A DNA stretch of 9,622 nt from Spirochaetales bacterium (lineage in GTDB: Bacteria; Spirochaetota; Spirochaetia; DSM-27196; SLST01). The stretch's first letter is position 1. Every line of letters starts with the position of its first letter. The position numbers and the translations under genes are program-made. The notes under the pieces were generated by a model. That model ran no database searches. It was not told where the DNA came from and saw only the letters and a program-made list of their open reading frames with translations. This document shows positions 1 to 6,333 of the stretch, in pieces. The stretch lies in NCBI GenBank assembly GCA_028284845.1, contig JANQQY010000493.1, positions 1 to 9,622 on the forward strand, in the 5' to 3' direction.

Positions 1-150
1 CAAGCTGGGCGTCCACGTCGTGCTGATGCTCGTCGGCTCGCCAGGCCCGAATAGCGAGGGTTCATCAATGACGCGCAGAGCGTTGGCGTCCGGTAACACC
101 CAAAACGCAATCGTCAGAGTTGCGATCACCCGAAACCGAGATACTTGCAT
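1..150 (-). CDS. N-terminus of an exported protein, cut by the left window edge
   Basis: This is an open frame of 50 codons running from an ATG at 148-150 to the window edge with no stop. The protein begins MQVSRFRVIATLTIAFWVLP and continues DANALRVIDEP. That is a short basic n-region, a hydrophobic core at about residues 7-19 and a plausible signal peptidase I site after DANA, so the product is probably exported. The start is supported by a good Shine-Dalgarno, GGAGAGG, 8 nt upstream (159-165). A longer overlapping minus-strand frame that opens at 295 lies in another phase and has no such support. The gene is divergent from the exported protein at 318 and shares a 167-bp intergenic region with it. 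The function cannot be judged from 50 residues. Confidence 0.6.
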   Translation of the reverse strand, partial: MQVSRFRVIATLTIAFWVLPDANALRVIDEPSLFGPGEPTSISTTWTPSL

Positions 151-158
151 GAGTCCCA

Positions 159-165
159 CCTCTCC
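159..165 (-). promoter_or_regulatory. Ribosome binding site for the left-edge gene
   Basis: On the minus strand this reads GGAGAGG, a strong match to the anti-Shine-Dalgarno complement, 8 nt before the ATG at 150. It is the main reason for choosing the 150 start over the overlapping frame. Confidence 0.55.
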
Positions 166-211
166 AGAATCGTCGGCCGGCCGGCAAGACACCGGTTGGA
201 GCCGATGGAGC

Positions 212-240
212 ATCGTAGCGTCGATTATGAGAACGGACAA
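212..240 (-). promoter_or_regulatory. Possible sigma-70-type promoter for the left-edge gene
   Basis: On the minus strand TTGTCC (235-240) and TACGAT (212-217) are separated by exactly 17 bp. Each hexamer matches its -35 or -10 consensus at 4 of 6 positions. Transcription would begin near 205, leaving a leader of about 55 nt that contains the GGAGAGG site. The match is only moderate, and such pairs also arise by chance. Confidence 0.3.
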
Positions 241-282
241 GAGTTAATGTGATAGAAATCGCAATAAATTCGAAAAACTGAC

Positions 283-312
283 TTGAACTGGACATTCGTC
301 ACGATGTATCAA
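283..312 (+). promoter_or_regulatory. Possible promoter for a leaderless transcript of the 318 gene
   Basis: TTGAAC (283-288) and TATCAA (307-312) are 18 bp apart, each with 4 of 6 consensus matches. Because the -10-like box ends only 5 nt before the ATG at 318, transcription would start at or next to the start codon. This agrees with the absence of a Shine-Dalgarno there, but it is weak evidence on its own. Confidence 0.2.
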
Positions 313-317
313 GCCGT

Positions 318-1118
318 ATGTCAAAACGGGCGTGGCTGATGATGGGCGTGCTTATCACGTTGGCTTCGCAGGTACCCTCTGCGGAGTGGTCCGTGGAGTA
401 CGGGTCGCTGAGCAGTCAGCTAGGTACGTTCCGAGCCTCAAGCGGCGAACACTGGGCACCTCGGCTCTTTGATGTCTTTGGAGGCGACCTCTACATCCCG
501 GACCCTGAAAACGCGCGCATTCTTGTTGTCGCGTCCACCGGTGAGGCGACCGGCTCGGTCTCAACGCAATGGGTTAGCAGACGAGTCATCTCATTCCGCG
601 CAACGTCTCAAGGCTTTGTCATCGTCACCTTCGATGCGATTCTGATGCTTACTTTGGGGGGCGAGTTGATGTGGAGATCTTCGCTGCCGTTAGGTTCGGT
701 TCCCCGGGCGATCGTCTACGGAGACGAGTACGTCTTTGTCGTTGTCCCCACGACGCGCGGAACGACTTCTCTGGTCTACGCCATGGAGGGAGGTGATCTT
801 CTGGGGACATTGGTAGACGACTCAGGATCAGGAAATCGAGCGATGATCCTTGGAATAGAAGAGACCCACGCCTGGTCGGTGGAGACGGACGAGGACGCGC
901 TGGAGCTGCTGGAGCACGTTCGGTCCCAACCGCCAATCTACGTGAACAGAACGACCGGGAGGCTCTTGGCCGGTTCGCTGGAAGATGGCCTCGCCGAACT
1001 CAACGCAACGATTCCGAACGAGGCCGCATGGTCCGTAGTCTGGAACGGCCGACTCTATTGGTCGTTCGCGACCACACGCTCACTGGACATCCGCTCAGTT
1101 CCGCTCTCTGACAGTTAG
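318..1118 (+). CDS. Exported beta-propeller-like protein of unknown function
   Basis: The 266-residue product starts with MSKRAWLMMGVLITLASQVPSA, a basic start, hydrophobic core and signal-peptidase-like site, so it is probably secreted or periplasmic. The mature part is almost all beta-type sequence. Repeating units of the form G-D-L-Y-I-P-D-P-E-N-A-R-I-L-V-V (about residues 56-71), then G-G-E-L-M-W-R (113-119) and G-D-E-Y-V-F-V (135-141), resemble the strands of NHL/PQQ-type beta-propellers. At this length it could hold only part of a propeller or a small one. No catalytic motif is recognisable. There is no Shine-Dalgarno before the ATG; a second ATG seven codons later is no better. It is divergent from the left-edge gene and convergent with the carboxypeptidase-regulatory-like gene, and nothing links it to the sugar locus. 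Confidence 0.65.
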   Translation: MSKRAWLMMGVLITLASQVPSAEWSVEYGSLSSQLGTFRASSGEHWAPRLFDVFGGDLYIPDPENARILVVASTGEATGSVSTQWVSRRVISFRATSQGFVIVTFDAILMLTLGGELMWRSSLPLGSVPRAIVYGDEYVFVVVPTTRGTTSLVYAMEGGDLLGTLVDDSGSGNRAMILGIEETHAWSVETDEDALELLEHVRSQPPIYVNRTTGRLLAGSLEDGLAELNATIPNEAAWSVVWNGRLYWSFATTRSLDIRSVPLSDS

Positions 1119-1151
1119 TCCCGTGTGAGCGTGACTCTGTTTACCGACGAT

Positions 1152-1172
1152 CCCGTTGGGTACTACAACGGG
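1152..1172. terminator. Hairpin between convergent genes, possible bidirectional terminator
   Basis: The arms CCCGTTG (1152-1158) and CAACGGG (1166-1172) are perfect complements around a 7-nt loop. The loop contains the TAG stop (1163-1165) of the minus-strand gene. It lies 33 bp past the stop of the plus-strand gene ending at 1118. The position suits a terminator serving both genes, but neither side has a clear run of T, so intrinsic termination is uncertain. Confidence 0.4.
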
Positions 1173-1615
1173 TAGAGCCGTTTGTGGAGCTCATCGGCTG
1201 GTCTTTGACGAAGCACAATTCGGAGCTGTGCGGCTGCGCGCTCGGCATCACCAAGCCCATACTCATACAGGTCCGCAAGTGCAAGACAAACTTCAGGCTC
1301 AGATGTGCCATCCTCAACGAATGCAATCAAGATCTCCTCAGCTTGAGCAAACCGCGACTCACGCAGCTCAAGTTCCGCGGCCAGATCAATGTCGTCGACC
1401 GATCGTATTGGAAGGTAGAGAACCTGCGTCTGATTGAGAAACTGGAACCTCACCTCTGTCGGCTCACAACCGCTCTTGGAGACGGTGACAACGTGATCGC
1501 CACGCTTGAGGTCCGGGAACACAAATCGCCCTTCTCTATCGCTTGTGGGCCCGGGCTCTCCGTTGACAAGAAGTGAGGCCTCACCCACCGGCTCCTTTTC
1601 CTGACCGTAAATCAT
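1163..1615 (-). CDS. Carboxypeptidase-regulatory-like domain protein with TPR-like C-terminus, probably 5'-truncated
   Basis: The 150-codon frame has two parts. Residues 1-68 fit a carboxypeptidase regulatory-like (transthyretin-type) beta-sandwich: EPVGEASLLVNGEPGPTSD, REGRFVFPDLKRGDHVVTVS and GCEPTEVRFQFLNQTQVLYL match the usual strand order. Residues about 77-140 look like one or two TPR/Sel1-type helical hairpins (LRESRFAQAEEIL, LALADLYEYGLGDAERAAAQL). The first beta-strand is incomplete at the ATG, there is no signal peptide, and the only purine-rich element before the start (AGGA) is 1 nt away. A TAG lies two codons before the ATG, and the frame beyond it still reads like the same protein. 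I therefore suspect a decayed lipoprotein gene, although a short expressed protein is possible. It lies 165 bp downstream of the aldo/keto reductase on the same strand. The role is unknown; such domains often sit in surface or periplasmic proteins. Confidence 0.5.
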   Translation of the reverse strand: MIYGQEKEPVGEASLLVNGEPGPTSDREGRFVFPDLKRGDHVVTVSKSGCEPTEVRFQFLNQTQVLYLPIRSVDDIDLAAELELRESRFAQAEEILIAFVEDGTSEPEVCLALADLYEYGLGDAERAAAQLRIVLRQRPADELHKRLYPL

Positions 1616-1621
1616 GTCCTA

Positions 1622-1672
1622 GAGCGAAGCGGTCTCAAACTGGCATGGATCGGCGAATGGGCCCGTGGCGCA
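1622..1672 (-). pseudogene. Possible lost N-terminal segment of the 1163-1615 gene
   Basis: In the same frame as the 1163-1615 gene, upstream of the TAG at 1619-1621, the minus strand encodes CATGPFADPCQFETASL. The C-A-T-G start preceded by small residues (NAAC) resembles the mature N-terminus of a lipoprotein, and it runs naturally into the first beta-strand of the downstream domain. No hydrophobic signal-peptide core lies upstream in any of the three frames, and the frame closes at a TAG at 1763-1765 without ATG, GTG or TTG. If this reading is right, both the start region and the reading frame are lost. The segment is short and could be a coincidence. Confidence 0.3.
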
Positions 1673-1780
1673 CGCCGCGTTGTCATTGGACGGACACTCG
1701 CACCTGATCCGTCGTCGGGATGCGCTTCCATACGGAGTGCCCGTGTCAATGCTGGTGTCTACCTATCCCCGAACGCCACC

Positions 1781-2728
1781 TCACTCCCCTATCTCAAGCC
1801 ACTCACACTCCTCAGGAGTCAAATGCACCTGCGCCGCCGCGAGGTTGCTCGACAAATGATCCGGGCTTCGCGTCCCGGTGATAGGCGAGCACGGGTAGGG
1901 TTGTCCCATGAGCCACGCAAGGGCGATCGCTGACGGCGTCACACCCTTCTCCGCGGCAAGACGCTGTGCCCGCTCTCGCCGCGGAGTCGATATGCCAATC
2001 TGAATGCGACCGCGAGGTTCGCCGTGGCCTTCGAAGAAGCCGCCGGCCGCCGCGGCATAGGCTGCGAGCGGGAGTCCCGTTCGAGCATGGAAGGCACGAT
2101 CCTCGTCCCCAACGACGCACAGCTGGTCGCCATTCGGAAGTGGATCCGCCGGGGTCTCGGCGGCGAGGCTGAAGCGGGACTGCATGATCACCGGCGGCGC
2201 CATGCCTTGGGCCTCAGCGCATTCAAGCGCTTCGCCGGCGCGGGCTGGCGTCCAGTTGCTAAACCCATAGGCCCCAATCAGGCCTTCTTTCAGGAACCCG
2301 TCCATCATCCCCACGACATCCGCCACGGGCACCCGAAGATCGTCGCGATGAAGGTAGTAGAGATCAATGCGTTCGACCTGCAGCCGGCCAAGACTGTCCT
2401 CGATATCGGCGCGAACCCGATGGGGCGCGATCCAGTTGGGTGCCGACCGGTAGCCCTCGAGTGCCGGATGCCCGCCCTTTGTGGCAACGGCGAGGCGGTG
2501 CGAGTTCATTCGACGAAGAGCGGTCGCCACCGCGCGCTCGCTACATCCGTCTCCTCCCGGCATCCAGACCGAATAGACATGCGCGGTATCGAGCATCACA
2601 CCGCCACCGTCGACAAACACGCCCAACAAGCGATCGACCTCAGAGGCCTCAAGCGTGCAGATATCAGCGGTGCCAAGAATTACCGATCGTGCCGGTATGT
2701 TCGTTCCAGGAAGCAGCGGGCTGTCCAT
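1781..2728 (-). CDS. Aldo/keto reductase
   Basis: This 315-residue protein is a full-length member of the aldo/keto reductase superfamily: NAD(P)H-dependent, (beta/alpha)8-barrel oxidoreductases acting on aldehydes, ketones or aldoses, usually in the cytoplasm. The catalytic tetrad is intact: Asp47 and Tyr52 in LDTAHVYS, Lys84 in VATKGG, and His127 in LYYLHRDD. The cofactor-binding C-terminal region is visible at about residues 265-290 (IALAWLMGQP, then PITGTRSPDHL). The segment WMPGGDGCSERAV after Tyr52 is an insertion-like loop seen in some sugar-locus members. There is no signal peptide. The ATG is supported by a strong AAGGAG 7 nt upstream (2736-2741). It is the last clear gene of the sugar operon, 66 bp after the rhamnosidase. 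A role on rhamnose or another released sugar carbonyl is inferred from context only, and the substrate cannot be read from the sequence. Confidence 0.9.
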   Translation of the reverse strand: MDSPLLPGTNIPARSVILGTADICTLEASEVDRLLGVFVDGGGVMLDTAHVYSVWMPGGDGCSERAVATALRRMNSHRLAVATKGGHPALEGYRSAPNWIAPHRVRADIEDSLGRLQVERIDLYYLHRDDLRVPVADVVGMMDGFLKEGLIGAYGFSNWTPARAGEALECAEAQGMAPPVIMQSRFSLAAETPADPLPNGDQLCVVGDEDRAFHARTGLPLAAYAAAAGGFFEGHGEPRGRIQIGISTPRRERAQRLAAEKGVTPSAIALAWLMGQPYPCSPITGTRSPDHLSSNLAAAQVHLTPEECEWLEIGE

Positions 2729-2794
2729 GATCTCTCTCCTTCGTCGTACGCAGTGACCTTGGAGGGTTCGCTCCGTCCGGCAGATCTGAATCCG

Positions 2795-5245
2795 TCAGCC
2801 GAGACGAACCTGCGTTGGCTCGCCTGGGATCAGTTCGATCGCGTGGCCGTTCCACTCGAAGATACCGGGAATATCCGGCGGCATCCGGACGGTTCCGCTC
2901 ACCGAACCGCCGTCGAACGAGAGATCGACCCTGATCGCTCCCTGCGGATGCGGCGTCACGCACGCGATTCTTCGCAAGGAGCCCGGATCGGGCGCGACTC
3001 GTACTGTCTTGAATCCGGGGGAAGCGGGCGCTATACCGGCGTACCAGCTATGAAAGAAACGAACCGGGTGCGCGCCCCATGCGTGGCAATCACTCCTCGA
3101 CCCCGGTCGGCAATCGTCTTCGACCGGAGTCTTGAGATCAAGATCGATGAGTTTCCGCCACCGTCGCAGTTCGATCTCATAGAGATCGTGCCGGCCGAGC
3201 TTGCAGAAGACCTCGTGCATATAGAAACAGAAGTAGACAGTGGTTCGCACAATGTGCGGCAGCGAGGAGTCCGGGGCACGGCCGCCACGTTCCTGCGCAT
3301 CGGCACGCAGCACGCTGACCTCAAGCGCATGCAGGATCTTTGCCGACCGCACCGGGTCGACGAGCCCGGTGAGGATAGCGAGGGCCTGCGAGTGCTCACT
3401 GTAGGCTGAGTGCGCGCGATCGTCTGCAATGAGGCCATGCGTTTCGTCCCAGAAGAGGTCGAGTACGGCCTTCGTCACGGCAGCGGCCAGCGCGCGATTA
3501 CGCTCGGCGAGCGAGTGCTCGCCCGCCCATTCCTCAAGGTCCGCTGCGGCGAGCAAGGCGTTCGCAAAGAGCAGATTAATAGGCGCGCTCGCGGAATCCC
3601 TGCCTCCTGGGGGTACACCTTGAGACCACTCGTTTGGCCAGTCGAACCAGGGCCAACCGGGAATCGCCGAAAGGAGTGAATCAGAGGTAAGGAGCTCCCG
3701 GAACGCCTCAAGAGACTGACGGACTCCGGTGATCCAGCGCCGAAGAGAGGTCGGCTCGTCTCGATAGAGTGCGAAGTCACGCACCATCATGATCCAGATC
3801 ATCGAAAAGGGAAGACAGTGCTGATAACGACCAGTTGGGTAGCGCTCTGCAACAAAGCCGTCTCGGTACCTGGACCGGTTGAACCACTCAATCGCCATGG
3901 CGGCAGGAGTAGTCTCCGCCGTCATCAGGTAGGTCACGAGCACTTCGAGACGCGTGTCGCCAACGTACATCATCTGCTCGTAGTAGGGGCTGTCTGTATA
4001 GGTCTCGTGGAGCGACGATTGAACCCCTCGGCTACCCACCTGCCGAATCCGTTCAAATGCGGGATCGTCTGATTCAAACTGCCCGTCGTCCTGGAGCGGA
4101 TACCGCGATTCGTAGAGTGGCAACGACTCAATGACAAGGTCATCCGCATTAGCCACCGCCCAGAGCCGGAGGTAGCGTCCGCATCGCCACCAGAGCGATC
4201 GGTAGGCACGCGCCGCTCCACCGGCGTGAATAAAGGCGTCGTGAAAACCGAGGAACCGCTTCCCGCTAACGACCGCCCGATCACCCTTGTCGACCGGCGT
4301 CTCAAGCCGATCGTAGAGCGTCTCCGCCCACTCTACGCGCAGTTCGCCACCTCCCCCGCCGGACAAGGTGGGCATGGCGTAGGCACAGAGATAGTCGTCA
4401 AGGTCGACGATGACCTCGATCTGATCCCCGGCAGGGACCGTCACCGAGCCGGTGCCGTCAAGCACAGCCTGCCACACGGCCTTCGCCTCTGCACTTTCGT
4501 CGGAAACATCAAACGGGCGAGTCGAGTCGAACGGCTCGCCGGAACGGACCGCGCGAACGGTGCCGCCGGAGAAGCGTTGAAATGTCTGCTCGGGGATCTG
4601 CGAGGGGAGGAGCGACCAGCCGGTGTCAGAGACACCCCAGAGCTGTGGCACGTGGATTGGCGGATGGACGATCACGGACTCTACCCAATCCGGAACCGCC
4701 GGTTCTTCGCGCGCGTCAATGGTAAAGGATGGGCCGACGCAGAGGAGGCCGGGCATGGCAAGTTGCCGTGCGTCCTCGTAGCTGATACCGCCGACGATTG
4801 ATGCTCGCCAGGCGGCGCGTCCGGTGGAGAGATCGGACTCCCAACCGTCGGCGTGAAAAATGAAGCCCGGCTGCAGAGTGACCTGGGCCTGCGGTCGCAT
4901 CTCCTCGTCCAGGTACCACGCAAGCACTTCAATGGAGTGATCCCCCGCTTCCAACGCAAGATCATAGGTGTGGAAGCTCCAGTGGAGGAGGTCGCACCGA
5001 TCGGGTCCCATCCCCGTGCGCTCACCGTCCACAAAGAGCTCAAACCGCTGGTCCGCGCTGAGGTGAACGCGGATGGTCTCTTCTTGAACGAGCGTGATCG
5101 ACTTCTCGAATCGAACGACGACCGGGGCTGTGTGGCGTGCCTCCGGGTGCCAGATCCAGGCCGCGCCCTGAATGGAGTACTGCCTGCCGATGTTCCGATT
5201 CACGATCGGCTCTACAAGAGGAACCGTAACTCGCTTAGCCTTCAT
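2795..5245 (-). CDS. Alpha-L-rhamnosidase, GH78 family, cytoplasmic
   Basis: This 816-residue enzyme is predicted to release terminal L-rhamnose from rhamnosides. It has N-terminal beta-sandwich regions (about residues 20-130 and 195-380, the latter CBM67/rhamnosidase-N-like), a six-hairpin alpha-barrel (about 385-735) and a C-terminal beta domain (about 740-816). The barrel carries DSPYYEQMMYVGD with Asp418, Glu423 and Asp430. This matches the D-x4-E-x6-D spacing of GH78 catalytic carboxylates (D567/E572/D579 in the Bacillus enzyme RhaB). Glu709 in TPVEDD, just before SRSDCHAWGAHP, is the best candidate for the general base. There is no signal peptide. I chose the ATG at 5245, 24 nt after the repressor stop; an in-frame TTG at 5260 would add five residues. 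Neither start has a Shine-Dalgarno, so translation may be coupled to the repressor gene. Family assignment is firm; natural substrate and linkage are unknown. Confidence 0.9.
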   Translation of the reverse strand: MKAKRVTVPLVEPIVNRNIGRQYSIQGAAWIWHPEARHTAPVVVRFEKSITLVQEETIRVHLSADQRFELFVDGERTGMGPDRCDLLHWSFHTYDLALEAGDHSIEVLAWYLDEEMRPQAQVTLQPGFIFHADGWESDLSTGRAAWRASIVGGISYEDARQLAMPGLLCVGPSFTIDAREEPAVPDWVESVIVHPPIHVPQLWGVSDTGWSLLPSQIPEQTFQRFSGGTVRAVRSGEPFDSTRPFDVSDESAEAKAVWQAVLDGTGSVTVPAGDQIEVIVDLDDYLCAYAMPTLSGGGGGELRVEWAETLYDRLETPVDKGDRAVVSGKRFLGFHDAFIHAGGAARAYRSLWWRCGRYLRLWAVANADDLVIESLPLYESRYPLQDDGQFESDDPAFERIRQVGSRGVQSSLHETYTDSPYYEQMMYVGDTRLEVLVTYLMTAETTPAAMAIEWFNRSRYRDGFVAERYPTGRYQHCLPFSMIWIMMVRDFALYRDEPTSLRRWITGVRQSLEAFRELLTSDSLLSAIPGWPWFDWPNEWSQGVPPGGRDSASAPINLLFANALLAAADLEEWAGEHSLAERNRALAAAVTKAVLDLFWDETHGLIADDRAHSAYSEHSQALAILTGLVDPVRSAKILHALEVSVLRADAQERGGRAPDSSLPHIVRTTVYFCFYMHEVFCKLGRHDLYEIELRRWRKLIDLDLKTPVEDDCRPGSRSDCHAWGAHPVRFFHSWYAGIAPASPGFKTVRVAPDPGSLRRIACVTPHPQGAIRVDLSFDGGSVSGTVRMPPDIPGIFEWNGHAIELIPGEPTQVRLG

Positions 5246-5269
5246 ACGCCGCGCCCGCAAGAGTGTCGG

Positions 5270-6307
5270 CTACTCGTCACGAGCCGCAAGCTCTCGAGCT
5301 GAGTCGCGAACGATGAGCGTCATTGGTTCAACGAGGTGCGGGCGCTCCTTTATGGTCTCCGGCGAATGAATCAGATCCATCAGAAGATCGACGGCGTCCT
5401 CCGCCATCCTATCAAGATGCTGTCTGAACGTGGTCACCGGCGGGGTCAGCACTTCTGAGACCGGCGTGTCATCAAACGAAACAAGGGAGATATCGTCCGG
5501 GACACGAATGCCTCGGCTCTGGAAAACTTGGTAGATCCCCTCCGTTACCGATTGGCTCACACTGATGAGCGCCGTTGGAAGGTTCTTCCGACCAATAAGC
5601 CGGTAGCATCCTTCAATGGCGCTCTGTCGCCCAACTTGCGCGAGATCATCGATGACCCAGTCAGGATCGACCTCCAGGCCAAACTCCTTCATGTGAAGAC
5701 GAAAGCCTTTGTACCTGTCCTCCATATTGGCAATCTCAAAAGCGCCGCCCATAAAGCCGATCTTCCGATGCCCTAACCCAATGAGATACTCGACCGCCTG
5801 CCGTGCCGCGGTGAAGTTGTCGCTCTCAACGAGCGGCGCCTGCACACCATGACGGAGATTGTTGATAACGACGTAGGGAATCCCGCGGGCCTCGAGGAAC
5901 TCTTGGAGCTTGTCGTCAAAGACCGGCATCGACCAGATCAGTCCGGAGAGCTGCTGAAAGACCTCGTAGCGCCCCGGCCACCGAATTTCCTTCTGAACAG
6001 CGTCTGAATCGATCATCACAAGGTGATAGGCGTGATTCGACGTTCGTGTCTGAGCGCCCTGGAGCAGCCGCGCCACGTAGTCCTGCGATCCCGGATACTT
6101 GCGGAAATCGTTTACAAACCCGATGAGTTTCAGGGCCGTCGGCGAAGCTCCGCTCCGCACTCTGTAAGCCGACCGATCGAGTTCCTCGATGACCCGCGCG
6201 CGAGTGTCTTCTTTGACATCCGGCTTCCGGTTGATGACACGAGAGACGGTCGCAATGGAGACACCCGCCGCCTCCGCGATTTCCTTCATGCTTTGTTTTT
6301 TCGCCAT
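5270..6307 (-). CDS. LacI-family transcriptional regulator
   Basis: This 345-residue protein has the LacI/GalR layout: an N-terminal helix-turn-helix (MKEIAEAAGVSIATVSRVIN, residues 7-26) followed by a periplasmic-binding-protein-like effector domain (about 59-335). The effector domain is marked by ESDNFTAARQAVEYLIGLGH, KIGFMGG, RYKGFRLHMKEFGL and DISLVSFDDTPVSEVLTPPVTT. It probably represses the surrounding genes until a sugar ligand, perhaps rhamnose or a rhamno-oligosaccharide, binds. The hinge is odd: the usual Y-x-P-N-x-x-A-R-x-L is replaced by YRVRSGASPTALK and is about four residues shorter. AGAAGGA lies 9 nt before the ATG. The gene is inside the operon it likely controls, 26 bp after the sulfatase and 24 bp before the rhamnosidase. 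The likely target is the divergent region 7900-7972. Confidence 0.9.
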   Translation of the reverse strand: MAKKQSMKEIAEAAGVSIATVSRVINRKPDVKEDTRARVIEELDRSAYRVRSGASPTALKLIGFVNDFRKYPGSQDYVARLLQGAQTRTSNHAYHLVMIDSDAVQKEIRWPGRYEVFQQLSGLIWSMPVFDDKLQEFLEARGIPYVVINNLRHGVQAPLVESDNFTAARQAVEYLIGLGHRKIGFMGGAFEIANMEDRYKGFRLHMKEFGLEVDPDWVIDDLAQVGRQSAIEGCYRLIGRKNLPTALISVSQSVTEGIYQVFQSRGIRVPDDISLVSFDDTPVSEVLTPPVTTFRQHLDRMAEDAVDLLMDLIHSPETIKERPHLVEPMTLIVRDSARELAARDE

Positions 6308-6333
6308 GTCCTATCGTCCTTCTCGCCCAACCC

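Noticed and set aside
174..186. GC-rich palindromic run around GGCCGGCC in the left intergenic region
   Set aside because: It is a short simple-sequence palindrome with no loop or flanking T-tract, and nothing ties it to regulation.
65..295. 76-codon minus-strand frame in the left intergenic region
   Set aside because: It overlaps the better-supported frame starting at 150 in another phase, has no ribosome binding site and has an Arg-rich C-terminus typical of chance frames.
1184..1576. 130-codon plus-strand frame antisense to the carboxypeptidase-regulatory-like gene
   Set aside because: The minus-strand frame has a recognisable domain pattern, whereas this one shows no domain, signal peptide or ribosome binding site.
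2742..2790. Small GGAG/CTCC stem between the rhamnosidase and the reductase
   Set aside because: The stem is only 4 bp with no T-run, too weak to call a terminator or processing site. The reductase has its own ribosome binding site, but no promoter is visible here.
2024..3409. 461-codon plus-strand open frame antisense to the reductase and rhamnosidase
   Set aside because: It crosses two well-supported minus-strand genes and their intergenic gap. Its protein is rich in Arg, Pro and His with no recognisable domain, which is the usual look of a shadow frame in GC-rich DNA.
4226..4801. 191-codon plus-strand open frame inside the rhamnosidase gene
   Set aside because: It lies entirely antisense to conserved GH78 sequence, and no domain or ribosome binding site supports it.
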